In this document: positions 1 through 9,833 of the stretch, in pieces | How positions within the stretch are numbered: the stretch's first letter is position 1 | Layout of the letters: each line of letters begins with the position of its first letter | Assembly: GCF_006334915.2 (NCBI RefSeq) | Contig: NZ_VDMA02000002.1 | Coordinates: forward strand, 496,001-560,000 | Direction: 5' to 3' | Source of the DNA: Microbispora catharanthi | Lineage (GTDB): Bacteria; Actinomycetota; Actinomycetes; Streptosporangiales; Streptosporangiaceae | DNA length: 64,000 nucleotides | Position numbers and translations under genes: made by a program | The notes under the pieces: generated by a model | Database searches by the model: none | What the model was told of the DNA's origin: nothing | The model's input: the letters and a program-made list of their open reading frames with translations, nothing else

Positions 1-14
1 CCGCGCCCGCGAAG

Positions 15-701
15 TCAGCCCTCCGGGATCGGCAGCCCGCCCTGGTAGGCGAACACGACGAGCTGGGCGCGGTCGCGCGCGCCCAGTTTCGTCATCGCAC
101 GGCCCACGTGCGTGCGCACGGTGGCGGCGCTGACCACGAGCCTGAGCGCGATCTCGTCGTTGGACAGGCCCGCGGCCACCCACCCAACCACCTCGCGTTC
201 GCGCTCGGTGAGCGCGGACAGCCGCGCCCTGGCCTCGCCGGGCGGCCCCGGCCGCCCGGCGAACCGTGCGATCACCCGCCGGGTGACCGCGGGCGACAGC
301 AGGGACTCGCCCTCGGCCACCACCCGCACCGCCCGCAGCATCTCGTCGGGCTCCGCGCTCTTCAGCAGGAAGCCCGAGGCGCCCGCCCGCAGCGCGTCGA
401 ACACGTGGTCGTCCAGATCGAACGACGTCAGCATGACCACCCGGGTCGTGGGGGCCTCGGCGACGATCCGCCGCAACGCCTCGATCCCGTCGAGCACCGG
501 CATCCGGATGTCCATGAGAACCACATCGGGGCGCCACCGGCGGACGGCGGCCACCGCTGCCGCCCCGTCGGCCGCCTCGGCCACCAGGTCGATGTCCGGC
601 TCGTCCTCCACCAGCATGCGCACGCCCATGCGTACCAGCGCCTGATCGTCCACCACCGCCAGCCGGATGACGGGCCCGGGTCCGTCCCCCGCCGGCCTCA
701 T
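15..701 (-). CDS. NarL/LuxR-family response regulator
   Basis: Cytoplasmic DNA-binding response regulator of 228 aa, the output half of a two-component system. The receiver domain fills residues 12-130: an acidic pair follows LAVV, phospho-acceptor D64 sits in VVLMDIRMP, T92 in VMLTS and K114 in FLLKS. A LuxR-type helix-turn-helix occupies about residues 163-215 (LTEREREVVGWVAAGLSNDEI). The start at 701 is chosen because its ATG overlaps the TGA of the upstream kinase as ATGA; an open frame continues upstream to 773 but would lie inside the kinase. Coupled translation with the kinase implies a cognate pair. The signal and target genes cannot be told from sequence. Confidence 0.93.
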   Translation of the reverse strand: MRPAGDGPGPVIRLAVVDDQALVRMGVRMLVEDEPDIDLVAEAADGAAAVAAVRRWRPDVVLMDIRMPVLDGIEALRRIVAEAPTTRVVMLTSFDLDDHVFDALRAGASGFLLKSAEPDEMLRAVRVVAEGESLLSPAVTRRVIARFAGRPGPPGEARARLSALTEREREVVGWVAAGLSNDEIALRLVVSAATVRTHVGRAMTKLGARDRAQLVVFAYQGGLPIPEG

Positions 702-1909
702 CCGCGGGTCCCGCCGCCGGCGCGTGGTTCGCAGGGCAGGACGGCCAGGACCCGGAAGCCGCCTCCCGGGCACGGGCCCGCCTCCAGAGCGCCGCCCACC
801 GACGCCGCGCGCTCCCGCATTCCGGGCAGGCCGTGCCCGCCGCCCTGTCCTGCGCCATGCCCGCCGCCCCGGACGTCACCGTCATGCCCCGGGCGGCCGG
901 TCCCGTCGTCGGTCACCGTCACCGACACCGTGTCCGGCCCGTACGTCACCCGCACGTCCGCCCGGGACGCACCGGCGTGACGCACCACGTTGGTCAGCGA
1001 CTCCTGCACGATCCGATATCCGGCCAGATCCACCGCGACGGGCACCCGGCGTCGCGCTCCCTCGACGACCAGGTTCACCGGCAGGCCTCCCCGCCGCACC
1101 GCCTCGACGATCTCCGGCACCCGCTCCAGGCCCGGCGCCGGGGCCAGGCCCTGGTCCAGCGTCCCGGGCAGCGTCCGCAGCGCCACCCGCAGTTCCTCCA
1201 GCGCCTGGGCGCTGACCTCCCGCACGGCCCGCAGCGACTCCTCCGCCCTCTCCGGCCGTCTGTGCAGCACGTGCAGGGCCACCCCCGCCTGCATGTTGAT
1301 GACCGCGAGGCTGTGGCCCACGATGTCGTGCACCTCCCGGGCCATCCGCAGACGCTCCTCCTGGACGTGGCCCAGGCGCTCGGCCTCGGCGGCCCGCGCC
1401 CTGACCCGGCGGTACGCACGCACGGCCACCCCGGCCGCCCACGGCGCGAGGAGCCACAGGGCGGCCAGCGCGGGCACGCCCATCTCCGGCGCGGCCGGCG
1501 CCGCAGTCCAGGACGAGAACGACAGGTAGGCGACGGCCACCGCCGCCAGCGCCGCCGCCGACACCCGTTCCGGGCGCCAGGCGGCGACCGAGTAGACCGC
1601 CACCGACGTCAGTTCGAGCACCGGGGCGTACGGATGGCCGCGGGCCAGGAAGGCGATCGTCGCCGTGAAGGTCGTCGCGAGGGCCGCGAGCGGCCACGCC
1701 CGCCGCGCCACGAGCCCGGCCGCCGCCACCGCGACCAGCGCGTACCCGGCCGCGTCGAGCCGCAGGCCACGCTCGGACAGGGCGGACGCCGAGCCCAGCG
1801 CGGCGAGGACGCCGAGGACGGCCGCGAACAGGGCGTCGAGCGGTTCCAGCCGGCGCGGTTCGCCGCCGGGCCCCGCCCATGCGGCACGCCACACCGCCAT
1901 CCGTTCCAT
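698..1909 (-). CDS. Two-component sensor histidine kinase (HisKA_3 type)
   Basis: Membrane histidine kinase of 403 aa, partner of the overlapping LuxR-type regulator. The first ~165 residues are hydrophobic and give several transmembrane helices without a large extracellular loop, so it probably senses within or near the membrane. The dimerization/phospho-acceptor segment contains REVHDIVGHS with His194, typical of HisKA_3 kinases that pair with NarL-type regulators. A HATPase_c domain follows at about 295-395, with the N-box-like ESLTNVVRHA and a glycine-rich GHGLPGMRERA segment. Low-complexity Gly/His residues interrupt the ATP lid around 340-360. No clear Shine-Dalgarno precedes the ATG at 1909. 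ctaB lies 93 bp upstream on the same strand. Confidence 0.92.
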   Translation of the reverse strand: MERMAVWRAAWAGPGGEPRRLEPLDALFAAVLGVLAALGSASALSERGLRLDAAGYALVAVAAAGLVARRAWPLAALATTFTATIAFLARGHPYAPVLELTSVAVYSVAAWRPERVSAAALAAVAVAYLSFSSWTAAPAAPEMGVPALAALWLLAPWAAGVAVRAYRRVRARAAEAERLGHVQEERLRMAREVHDIVGHSLAVINMQAGVALHVLHRRPERAEESLRAVREVSAQALEELRVALRTLPGTLDQGLAPAPGLERVPEIVEAVRRGGLPVNLVVEGARRRVPVAVDLAGYRIVQESLTNVVRHAGASRADVRVTYGPDTVSVTVTDDGTGRPGHDGDVRGGGHGAGQGGGHGLPGMRERAASVGGALEAGPCPGGGFRVLAVLPCEPRAGGGTRG

Positions 1910-2002
1910 GGCTCGAACGTACGCAAGGACGCGGCCGGCGGCATCAGCGCTGCGACGTATTCCGGCGGCACGCCCGACGTAGGCGGGCCGGGCGGGAAGG
2001 GA

Positions 2003-2956
2003 TCAGGCGACCAGGGAGTCGAGCGCGACGGCGAGGAAGAGCAGCGCCAGGTAGATGTTCGACCAGTGGAAGAACCGCATCGGGCGCAGGTCGACGCCGG
2101 TCTTGCCGGCGTTCACCCGGCCGAGCAGGCGGTAGACCTCCACCAGGCAGACCGCGCCGAGCACGAGCGCGGCGGCCGGGTAGAGCAGGGAGGTGCCGGC
2201 GATCGGCCACAGCAGCAGCGAGCACAGCACGGTGGCCCAGGTGTAGGCGACGACCTGCTGGACGACCCGGCGCTCGGTGGTGACCACCGGAAGCATGGGC
2301 ACGTCGGCGGCCGCGTAGTCCTCGCGGTAGCGCATGGCGAGCGTCCAGGTGTGCGGCGGCGTCCAGAAGAACACGACGCCGAACAGCACGACCGGGGCCC
2401 ACGACAGCCCGCCGGTGATGCCGGCCCAGCCGATCAGCACCGGCATGCAACCGGCGATGCCGCCCCACACGATGTTCTGCGACGTGCGCCGCTTGAGCAC
2501 CAGCGAGTACACGAAGACGTAGAACAGGATCGCGCCGAGCGCCAGCGCGGCGGCCAGTCCGTTGACCGTGAGCGCGAGCCCGAGCGTGGAAAGAGTGCCG
2601 AGAATCACACCGAAAATCAGCGCGCCCATCGGCGACACGTCGTGCTTGGCGAGCGGCCGCCTGCGGGTTCGCCGCATCGTCCGGTCGATGTCCCGGTCGA
2701 TGTAGCAGTTCAGGACGTTCGCGCTGCCCGCCGACAGGGTGCCGAACACCATGGTGGCGGTCGCGGCCCACAGGTCGGGCAGGCCATGCGCCGCGAGGAA
2801 CATGACCGGCAGGGTCGTGATCAGCAGCAGCTCGATGATCCGGGGCTTGGTGAGCGCCACGTAGGCCTTCACGAGCGCCCCGATGGAGCGGGGAGCCGTG
2901 GCCGTCGCGGCGGACCCGAGGGGGGCCACCGTCTGCTTGTTCGTCAAGACAGTCAA
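2003..2956 (-). CDS. ctaB: Protoheme IX farnesyltransferase (heme O synthase)
   Basis: Integral membrane prenyltransferase that converts heme B to heme O by adding farnesyl, for cytochrome oxidase assembly. Length ~317 aa is normal for CtaB/CyoE. UbiA-family aspartate-rich motifs are visible: [18 protein letters not shown] near residue 85 and a second polar loop [14 protein letters not shown]. About nine hydrophobic helices follow. The start is uncertain: a TTG at 2956 has GGAAG close upstream, a second TTG lies at 2947, and no ATG occurs before the conserved region. The frame stays open far upstream (to 5485), but that part is antisense to tkt and is not CtaB-like. Divergent from the tkt operon, as in other actinomycetes. 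Confidence 0.93.
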   Translation of the reverse strand: MTVLTNKQTVAPLGSAATATAPRSIGALVKAYVALTKPRIIELLLITTLPVMFLAAHGLPDLWAATATMVFGTLSAGSANVLNCYIDRDIDRTMRRTRRRPLAKHDVSPMGALIFGVILGTLSTLGLALTVNGLAAALALGAILFYVFVYSLVLKRRTSQNIVWGGIAGCMPVLIGWAGITGGLSWAPVVLFGVVFFWTPPHTWTLAMRYREDYAAADVPMLPVVTTERRVVQQVVAYTWATVLCSLLLWPIAGTSLLYPAAALVLGAVCLVEVYRLLGRVNAGKTGVDLRPMRFFHWSNIYLALLFLAVALDSLVA

Positions 2957-3208
2957 GGCGCTTCCAACACGTGCGGGGTCAACGCGTAACCTCTGATTAG
3001 GGCGGATCTCCGGGCAGCCTGTCTCCGGGCAGCAGCCGGCACTTGCGAAATCACTGTAGTCGCCACCGCAGGTGGTCCCCGAACCGGGGCCGAAGCCGCA
3101 GGCACCGTTACCGAGGTGGCTACCAAACGGTATTACGAGGAACCCGTTAGGGTCCCCTGTGGGCGGGAAATGCCAGAACCGGCGCGAAAACAAGAGGGGA
3201 TCGAGCAG
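2957..3208. promoter_or_regulatory. Divergent ctaB/tkt control region
   Basis: This 252-bp gap between two divergent genes must hold both promoters. A 12-bp direct repeat, TCTCCGGGCAGC, occurs at 3007-3018 and again at 3022-3033 (15-bp period). I could not assign -35/-10 hexamers with confidence. A GAGGGGA sequence at 3194-3200 is the ribosome binding site for the TTG start of tkt. Confidence 0.5.
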
Positions 3209-5311
3209 TTGAGCAGCGGAAGCCTTGAGTGGAGTGACCTTGACCGGCAGGCGGTCGACGTCGTGCGGGCCCTGGCGATGGACGCCGTGGAGAAGGCGGG
3301 ATCGGGTCACCCCGGCACCGCGATGAGCCTCGCGCCCGCCGCCTACCTTCTGTTCCAGCGGGTCCTGCGTCATGACCCCTCGGATCCCAAGTGGGCGGGA
3401 CGAGACAGGTTCGTCCTTTCCTGCGGGCATTCGAGCCTGACGCTTTACATTCAGCTCTACCTGTCCGGCTACGGCCTGACCCTGGACGACCTCAAGGCGC
3501 TCCGGCAGTGGGGCAGCCTCACCCCGGGCCACCCCGAGTACGGCCACACGGCCGGCGTGGAGACCACGACCGGCCCGCTCGGCCAGGGCATCGGCAACGC
3601 GGTCGGCATGGCCATGGCGGCCCGCCGCGAGCGGGGCCTGTTCGACGCGGACGCCGCCCCCGGCGCCTCGCCGTTCGACCACATGATCTGGTGCTTCGCC
3701 TCCGAGGGTGACCTCGAGGAGGGCATCAGCCACGAGGTCAGCGCCCTGGCCGGCCATCAGAAGCTCGGCAACCTGGCCGTGGTCTTCGACTCCAACCACA
3801 TCTCCATCGAGGACGACACCCAGATCGCCCTGTCCGAGGACATCACCAAGCGCTACGAGGCGTACGGCTGGCACGTCCTGGAGGTCGACTGGACCGCGAC
3901 CGGCGAGTACGAGGAGGACGTCCAGGCGCTGTACGACGCGCTTGAGGCGGCCCGCGCGGAGACCGAGCGGCCGACGTTCATCAAGCTCCGCACGATCATC
4001 GGCTGGCCGGCGCCGAACAAGCAGAACACCGGCAAGATCCACGGCTCGGCCCTGGGCGCCGACGAGGTCGCGGCGACCAAGCGCGTCCTCGGCATGGACC
4101 CCGACAAGAGCTTCGCGGTGCCCGCCGAGGTGCTCGACCACGCGCGTGAGGTCGTCGAGCGCGGCCGGGCCCTGCGCGCCGAATGGGACAAGGGCTACCA
4201 GAGCTGGCGCGAGGCCAACCCCGAGCGGGCGGAGCTGTTCGACCGGATCTCCAAGCGCAAGCTGCCGGAGGGCTGGGACAAGGCGCTGCCGTCGTTCGAG
4301 ATCGGCTCGCAGGTCGCCACCCGGAAGGCGTCCGGCGAGGTGCTGAGCGCGCTCGCGCCGGTGCTGCCGGAGCTGTGGGGCGGCTCGGCCGACCTCGCGG
4401 AGTCCAACAACACCACGATGAAGGGCGAACCGTCCTTCATCCCGGACGAGTACCAGACCAAGGAGTTCCCCGGGAACCGGTACGGCCGGACGCTGCACTT
4501 CGGCATCCGCGAGCACGGCATGGGCGCGATCCTGAACGGCATCGCGCTGCACAACGGCACCCGCCCGTACGGCGGCACGTTCCTGGTGTTCAGCGACTAC
4601 ATGCGGCCGTCGGTGCGGCTCGCCGCGCTGATGAAGCTGCCGGTGACCTACGTCTGGACGCACGACTCGATCGGCCTGGGCGAGGACGGCCCGACCCACC
4701 AGCCGATCGAGCACCTGTGGGCGCTGCGCGCGATCCCCGGCCTGGACGTCGTCCGCCCGGCCGACGCCAACGAGACGGCGGCCGCGTGGAAGGCCGTCCT
4801 TGAGCACGACGACCGCCCGGCGGGCCTCGCCCTGACCCGGCAGAACGTCCCCACCCTGGACGGCGCGGGCGACCCCGACGCCGTCGCGCGGGGCGGCTAC
4901 GTCCTGCAGGACGCGTCCAACGGCCAGCCCGCGGTCGTGATCATCGGTACCGGCAGCGAGGTCCAGCTCGCCGTCGAGGCCCGCACGATCCTGGAGTCGC
5001 AGGGCATCCCGACCCGCGTGGTCTCCATGCCGTGCGTGGAGTGGTTCCGGGAGCAGGACGCCGCCTACAAGCAGACCGTGCTGCCCCCCGCCGTCAAGGC
5101 CCGGGTCGCGGTCGAGGCGGGAATCACGCTGGGCTGGCGCGAGTTCGTTGGAGATGCGGGCGAGGTCCTGGGGCTCGAGCACTTCGGCGCCTCCGCGCCG
5201 TACAAGACGATCTACGAGCAGTTCGGCCTCACCGCCGACCGCGTCGTCGCCGCCGCCAAGGCCAGCCTGGCCAAGACGGGCGCCGACAAGGGCGAGACGA
5301 CCGGAAACTGA
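3209..5311 (+). CDS. tkt: Transketolase
   Basis: Thiamine-diphosphate enzyme of the non-oxidative pentose-phosphate pathway; moves two-carbon units between sugar phosphates in the cytoplasm. The protein from the TTG at 3209 is 700 aa, the family's usual size. Visible are the N-terminal [13 protein letters not shown] with His34, the ThDP/metal motif starting GDLEEG at ~165 and ending with the N of FDSNHIS, and the transketolase signature around [16 protein letters not shown] is preferred because GAGGGGA sits 8 nt before it; upstream in-frame starts (GTG 3116, ATG 3170) would add residues absent from the family. First gene of the six-gene operon tkt-tal-pgi-zwf-opcA-pgl, with tal starting 10 bp after its stop. 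Confidence 0.96.
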   Translation: MSSGSLEWSDLDRQAVDVVRALAMDAVEKAGSGHPGTAMSLAPAAYLLFQRVLRHDPSDPKWAGRDRFVLSCGHSSLTLYIQLYLSGYGLTLDDLKALRQWGSLTPGHPEYGHTAGVETTTGPLGQGIGNAVGMAMAARRERGLFDADAAPGASPFDHMIWCFASEGDLEEGISHEVSALAGHQKLGNLAVVFDSNHISIEDDTQIALSEDITKRYEAYGWHVLEVDWTATGEYEEDVQALYDALEAARAETERPTFIKLRTIIGWPAPNKQNTGKIHGSALGADEVAATKRVLGMDPDKSFAVPAEVLDHAREVVERGRALRAEWDKGYQSWREANPERAELFDRISKRKLPEGWDKALPSFEIGSQVATRKASGEVLSALAPVLPELWGGSADLAESNNTTMKGEPSFIPDEYQTKEFPGNRYGRTLHFGIREHGMGAILNGIALHNGTRPYGGTFLVFSDYMRPSVRLAALMKLPVTYVWTHDSIGLGEDGPTHQPIEHLWALRAIPGLDVVRPADANETAAAWKAVLEHDDRPAGLALTRQNVPTLDGAGDPDAVARGGYVLQDASNGQPAVVIIGTGSEVQLAVEARTILESQGIPTRVVSMPCVEWFREQDAAYKQTVLPPAVKARVAVEAGITLGWREFVGDAGEVLGLEHFGASAPYKTIYEQFGLTADRVVAAAKASLAKTGADKGETTGN

Positions 5312-5321
5312 GGGACGAAGG

Positions 5322-6425
5322 ATGAATGAGAATCTGAAGCGGCTGACCGACGCCGGAGTCTCCATCTGGCTGGACGACATCAGCCGGGAGCGGCTGCGCT
5401 CCGGCAACCTCGCCGCCCTGATCCGCGACAAGAACGTGACGGGGGTCACCTCCAACCCCACGATCTTCGCCTCCGCGCTGAGCAAGGGCGACGCCTACGA
5501 CGCGCAGCTGCGCGACCTCGCCGCCCGCGGGGTGACGGTCGAGGAGGCCGTACGCGCGATCACCACGTTCGACATCCGCTGGGCGGCCGACGTGCTGCGG
5601 CCGGTCTTCGACGCCACCCGCGGCGTCGACGGGCGCGTGTCGATCGAGGTGGACCCGCGCCTGGCCCGCAAGACCGAGGCGACGATCGCCGAGGCCCGCG
5701 CGCTGTGGTGGCTGGTCGACCGGCCCAACGTGCACATCAAGATCCCGGCGACCGTCGAGGGCCTGCCGGCGATCACCCAGGCCATCTCCGAGGGCATCAG
5801 CGTCAACGTCACGCTGATCTTCTCGCTGGAGCGGTACCGCCAGGTGTTGGACGCCTGGCTGAGCGGCCTGGAGAAGGCGAAGGCCAACGGCCTCAACCTG
5901 GCCACGATCGAGTCGGTCGCGTCGTTCTTCGTCAGCCGCGTCGACACCGAGATCGACAAGCGCCTCGACAAGATCGGCACGCCGGAGGCCGCCGAGCTGA
6001 AGGGCAAGGCCGCCGTGGCCAACGCCCGCCTGGCGTACGCCGCGTACGAGGAGGTCATGAACTCGCCGCGCTGGCAGACGCTGCGCGCGGCCGGCGCGCA
6101 CCCGCAGCGCCCGCTGTGGGCCTCCACCGGCGTGAAGAACCCCGACTACCCCGACACCCTGTACGTGGAGCAGCTGGTCACGGCCGGGATCGTCAACACC
6201 ATGCCGGAGAAGACGCTGGACTCCTCGGCCGACCACGGCCGGATCTCGGGCGACACGATCCGCCCCTTCTATCAGCACGCGTGGGACGTCATGGCCTCGC
6301 TGAAGCAGGCCGGCATCGACTACGACGACGTCGTCCGCGCGCTGGAGGAGGAGGGCGTCGAGAAGTTCGAGACGTCCTGGACCGAGCTTCTCGAAACCGT
6401 CGACGGCGAGCTGCGGAAGGCCTGA
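5322..6425 (+). CDS. tal: Transaldolase
   Basis: Transfers a dihydroxyacetone unit from sedoheptulose 7-phosphate to glyceraldehyde 3-phosphate. 367 aa, matching the long actinobacterial/cyanobacterial transaldolase type. The Schiff-base lysine is K140 in [12 protein letters not shown]. Other family landmarks are GVTSNPTIF near the N terminus and [11 protein letters not shown] after the lysine. The ATG at 5322 has GGGACGAAGG upstream as its ribosome binding site; earlier in-frame codons would lie inside tkt. Located 10 bp after tkt and 7 bp before pgi, so clearly cotranscribed. Confidence 0.96.
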   Translation: MNENLKRLTDAGVSIWLDDISRERLRSGNLAALIRDKNVTGVTSNPTIFASALSKGDAYDAQLRDLAARGVTVEEAVRAITTFDIRWAADVLRPVFDATRGVDGRVSIEVDPRLARKTEATIAEARALWWLVDRPNVHIKIPATVEGLPAITQAISEGISVNVTLIFSLERYRQVLDAWLSGLEKAKANGLNLATIESVASFFVSRVDTEIDKRLDKIGTPEAAELKGKAAVANARLAYAAYEEVMNSPRWQTLRAAGAHPQRPLWASTGVKNPDYPDTLYVEQLVTAGIVNTMPEKTLDSSADHGRISGDTIRPFYQHAWDVMASLKQAGIDYDDVVRALEEEGVEKFETSWTELLETVDGELRKA

Positions 6426-6432
6426 GCTGCAT

Positions 6433-8058
6433 ATGACAATCGAGGTAACCCTCGGCGACGAGGCGGACGCCGTCACGGCGGTCAAGGACAAGCTCGTGGC
6501 CGAGGGGGTGCCCGCGGCCCTCGCCGCGGGCGACTCCACGCTGTGGGGCCCGCAGGCGCAGTCCGAGGCCGCGATCCGGCTGGGCTGGCTCGACCTGCCC
6601 CGCAGCAGCCGGGAGCTGCTCCCGGAGATCGCCAAGCTGGTGGAGCGGGCCCGCGCCGAGGGCCTTGACCACGTGGTGCTCGCCGGCATGGGCGGCTCCT
6701 CCCTCGCACCCGAGGTGATCTGCGCCACCGAGGACGCGCCGCTGACCGTCCTCGACACGACCGACCCGCACCAGGTGCGGCGCGCGCTCGCCGACCGGCT
6801 CGACCGCACGATCGTCGTGGTGGCGAGCAAGAGCGGCGGCACGATCGAGACCGACAGCCACCGGCGCGTCTACGAGCAGGCGTTCCGCGACGCGGGGATC
6901 GACCCGGCCGAGCGGATCGTGGTCGTCACCGACCCCGGCTCCCCGCTGGAGCGGACGGCCATCGAGGCCGGATATCCGGTCGTGCTCGCCGACCCGAACG
7001 TGGGCGGCCGCTACAGCGCGCTCACCGCGTTCGGCCTGGTCCCGAGCGCCCTGGCGGGCGCCGACGTGACCAGGCTGCTCGACGACGCCGCCGCGGTGGC
7101 GCCGCTGCTCGCGCAGGACGAGGGCAACCCGGGCCTGGAGCTCGGCGCGCTGCTCGGCGCGCGGGCGCTGCACGGGCGCGACAAGCTGATCCTGCGCGAC
7201 GCGCCGTCCGACATCACGGGCCTGCCCGACTGGATCGAGCAGCTCATCGCCGAGTCGACCGGCAAGGAGGGCAAGGGCATCCTGCCCGTCGTCGGCGCCG
7301 AGGCCGCCGAGGCGGACGACCAGTTCCTCGTCACCATCGGGCCCGACAGCGGCACGACCGTCGACGGCCCGCTCGGCGCGCAGTTCCTCGTCTGGGAGTA
7401 CGCCACGGCCGTCGCGGGCCGGGTGCTCGGGATCAACCCGTTCGACCAGCCCAACGTCGCCGAGTCGAAGGAGAACACCACCCGGATCCTGCAGGAGGCC
7501 GGCGACGGCCCGCTGCCGACCGGCACTCCGGTGCTCACCGACGGCCCGGTCGAGGTGTACGGCGACCTGCCCGGCGACCTCAAGAACCTGGCCGACGTCC
7601 TCACCTGGCTGCTGCGCGCGATCCCCGAGCGCGGCTACCTGGCGATCATGGCGTACCTCGACCGCGAGGCCGCGTTCGACGCGGCGGTCGTCGGCGAGGC
7701 GTCCTTCGAGGAGATGACCGAGACCTGGGCGAGCGCCGACGTCGCCACCCTGCGGGCGCTGCTCGACTACCGCACCGACCACGCGGTCACGTTCGGCTGG
7801 GGCCCGCGATTCCTGCACTCCACCGGCCAGTACCACAAGGGCGGGCCGGCGTCGGGTGTGTTCCTGCAGATCACCGGGGCGGTGACCGACGACGTCGAGG
7901 TCCCGGGCAAGCCCTACACGCTGGGCAGGCTGCAGCTCGCGCAGGCGCTGGGCGACCTGGGAGCCCTGACCTCCCGCGGCAGGCCGGCCGTGCGTCTGCA
8001 CCTCACCGACCGCGTCGCCGGGGTCAGGCACCTGCTCTCCGTGGCGGAGGAGCTCTGA
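6433..8058 (+). CDS. pgi: Glucose-6-phosphate isomerase
   Basis: Interconverts glucose 6-phosphate and fructose 6-phosphate, linking the non-oxidative branch to zwf. 541 aa. Supporting motifs are VLAGMGGSSLAPEV (phosphate-binding SIS loop), VVVASKSGGTIET, and the C-terminal signature region HSTGQYHKGGP. Start ATG 6433 lies 7 bp after the tal stop. Many actinomycetes have tkt-tal-zwf-opcA-pgl; placing pgi between tal and zwf makes a self-contained oxidative cycle, since fructose 6-phosphate from transketolase/transaldolase can return directly to glucose 6-phosphate. Confidence 0.96.
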   Translation: MTIEVTLGDEADAVTAVKDKLVAEGVPAALAAGDSTLWGPQAQSEAAIRLGWLDLPRSSRELLPEIAKLVERARAEGLDHVVLAGMGGSSLAPEVICATEDAPLTVLDTTDPHQVRRALADRLDRTIVVVASKSGGTIETDSHRRVYEQAFRDAGIDPAERIVVVTDPGSPLERTAIEAGYPVVLADPNVGGRYSALTAFGLVPSALAGADVTRLLDDAAAVAPLLAQDEGNPGLELGALLGARALHGRDKLILRDAPSDITGLPDWIEQLIAESTGKEGKGILPVVGAEAAEADDQFLVTIGPDSGTTVDGPLGAQFLVWEYATAVAGRVLGINPFDQPNVAESKENTTRILQEAGDGPLPTGTPVLTDGPVEVYGDLPGDLKNLADVLTWLLRAIPERGYLAIMAYLDREAAFDAAVVGEASFEEMTETWASADVATLRALLDYRTDHAVTFGWGPRFLHSTGQYHKGGPASGVFLQITGAVTDDVEVPGKPYTLGRLQLAQALGDLGALTSRGRPAVRLHLTDRVAGVRHLLSVAEEL

Positions 8059-8104
8059 CCATGCGATGCGTTACTGGCGAAGGGCCCGTCCGCGGGGAGG
8101 ACAC

Positions 8105-9784
8105 ATGACGGAGCAACAGGAGCCGCAGGCCCCCGCCGGCGACGCCCTGCAGACGCAGGAGTCGCGCAGCGCCGCGCAGGAGGCGGGGGACGACCTGACG
8201 AGCGCGGAGCGGGCGGTCCTGGCCGCCGCTCAGGCCGCCACGACCGCGACCACCGAGCTGACCATGGCCGCCAACCCGCTGCGCGACCCGCGCGACCGGC
8301 GCCTGCCCAGGGTCGCCGGGCCGTGCGTGCTCGTGCTGTTCGGCGTCACCGGCGACCTCGCCAAGCGCAAGCTGCTGCCGGCGATCTACGACCTGGGGAA
8401 CCGGGGGCTGCTGCCCCCGGGCTTCTCCCTGGTCGGCTTCGCCCGCCGCGACTGGGCGCACGAGGACTTCGCCCAGGTCACGTACGAGGCGGTCAAGGAG
8501 CACGCGCGGACGCCGTTCCGCGAGGAGGTCTGGAAGCAGCTCAGCGAGGGCATCCACTTCTGCCCGGGCGAGTTCGGCGACGACGGCGCCTTCGACGTGC
8601 TCGCCATGATGCTCAAGGAGATCGACGAGACCCGGGGCACCGGCGGCAACTACGCGTTCTACCTGTCGGTGCCGCCGAAGTTCTTCCCGCTCGTGATCGA
8701 GCAGCTCAAGCGGACGAACCTGGCCAAGGGCCCCGAGGGCTCCTGGCGCCGGGTCGTCATCGAGAAGCCGTTCGGGCACGACCTGAAGAGCGCTCAGGAG
8801 CTCAACGCGATCACCAGCGCGGTGTTCCCGGAGAGCTCGGTCTTCCGGATCGACCACTACCTCGGCAAGGAGACCGTCCAGAACATCCTGGCGCTCCGCT
8901 TCGCCAACACGCTGTACGAGCCGATCTGGAACCGCGGCTACGTCGACCACGTCCAGATCACGATGGCCGAGGACATCGGCATCGGCGGCCGGGCCGGCTA
9001 CTACGACGGCATCGGCGCGGCCCGTGACGTGATCCAGAACCACCTGCTCCAGCTTCTCGCGCTGGTCGCGATGGAGGACCCCACGTCCTTCGACGCCGAC
9101 GCGCTGCGCCGGGAGAAGGAGAAGGTGCTGCGGGCCGTCAAGCTGCCCGCCGACCTGGCCGCCGGCACCGCCCGCGGCCAGTACGTGCGGGGCTGGCAGG
9201 GCGGCGAGCCCGTCGTCGGCTACCTGGAGGAGCAGGGCATCTCCCCCGACTCCGCCACCGAGACGTACGCCGCGGTCAAGCTGGAGGTGGCCAACCGCCG
9301 GTGGGCCGGGGTGCCGTTCTACCTGCGTACGGGCAAGCGGCTCAGCCGCCGCATGACCGAGGTGGCCGTCGTCTTCCAGCGGGCGCCGCACCTGCCGTTC
9401 AGCAAGGACGACACCGAGATCCTCGGGCACAACGCGCTGGTCATCCGCGTCCAGCCGGACGAGGGCATCACGGTGCGCTTCGGCTCCAAGGTGCCGGGCA
9501 CGGCCATGGAGGTCAGGGACGTCAACATGGACTTCGCCTACGGCGAGTCGTTCATGGAGTCCTCCCCCGAGGCGTACGAGCGGCTGCTGCTCGACGTGCT
9601 CATCGGCGACCCGCCGCTGTTCCCGCACCAGCGGGAGGTGGAGCTGTCGTGGAACATCCTCGACCCGATCGAGGAGTTCTGGGCCTCCCAGGGCCAGCCC
9701 GAGGGGTACGCGTCCGGCTCCTGGGGTCCCGCCTCGGCCGACGCGATGCTGGCCAGGGACGGACGCGCGTGGAGGCGGCTGTGA
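8105..9784 (+). CDS. zwf: Glucose-6-phosphate 1-dehydrogenase, N-terminally extended
   Basis: First enzyme of the oxidative pentose-phosphate pathway; oxidises glucose 6-phosphate to 6-phosphogluconolactone while reducing NADP+. The Rossmann motif is FGVTGDLAKRKLLPA and the active-site signature RIDHYLGKE lies near residues 248-256. The protein is 559 aa, about 50 longer than usual, because of a polar Gln/Ala/Glu-rich tail before MAANPLRDPRDRRLPR. The long start (ATG 8105) has a strong GGGGAGG at 8094-8100; the shorter alternative (ATG 8264, 506 aa) has no good ribosome binding site, so the extension is probably real. OpcA, its assembly factor, follows. Confidence 0.95.
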   Translation: MTEQQEPQAPAGDALQTQESRSAAQEAGDDLTSAERAVLAAAQAATTATTELTMAANPLRDPRDRRLPRVAGPCVLVLFGVTGDLAKRKLLPAIYDLGNRGLLPPGFSLVGFARRDWAHEDFAQVTYEAVKEHARTPFREEVWKQLSEGIHFCPGEFGDDGAFDVLAMMLKEIDETRGTGGNYAFYLSVPPKFFPLVIEQLKRTNLAKGPEGSWRRVVIEKPFGHDLKSAQELNAITSAVFPESSVFRIDHYLGKETVQNILALRFANTLYEPIWNRGYVDHVQITMAEDIGIGGRAGYYDGIGAARDVIQNHLLQLLALVAMEDPTSFDADALRREKEKVLRAVKLPADLAAGTARGQYVRGWQGGEPVVGYLEEQGISPDSATETYAAVKLEVANRRWAGVPFYLRTGKRLSRRMTEVAVVFQRAPHLPFSKDDTEILGHNALVIRVQPDEGITVRFGSKVPGTAMEVRDVNMDFAYGESFMESSPEAYERLLLDVLIGDPPLFPHQREVELSWNILDPIEEFWASQGQPEGYASGSWGPASADAMLARDGRAWRRL

Positions 9785-9833
9785 GCGTGGCTGTCAGCGC
9801 GGCGCATCTGGGGTGGAGCGAGCGGAGAGCGGT

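Noticed and set aside
2957..5485. The ctaB frame stays open on the minus strand up to 5485
   Set aside because: The extra part is antisense to tkt, whose codon use and family match are unmistakable; it has no CtaB similarity.
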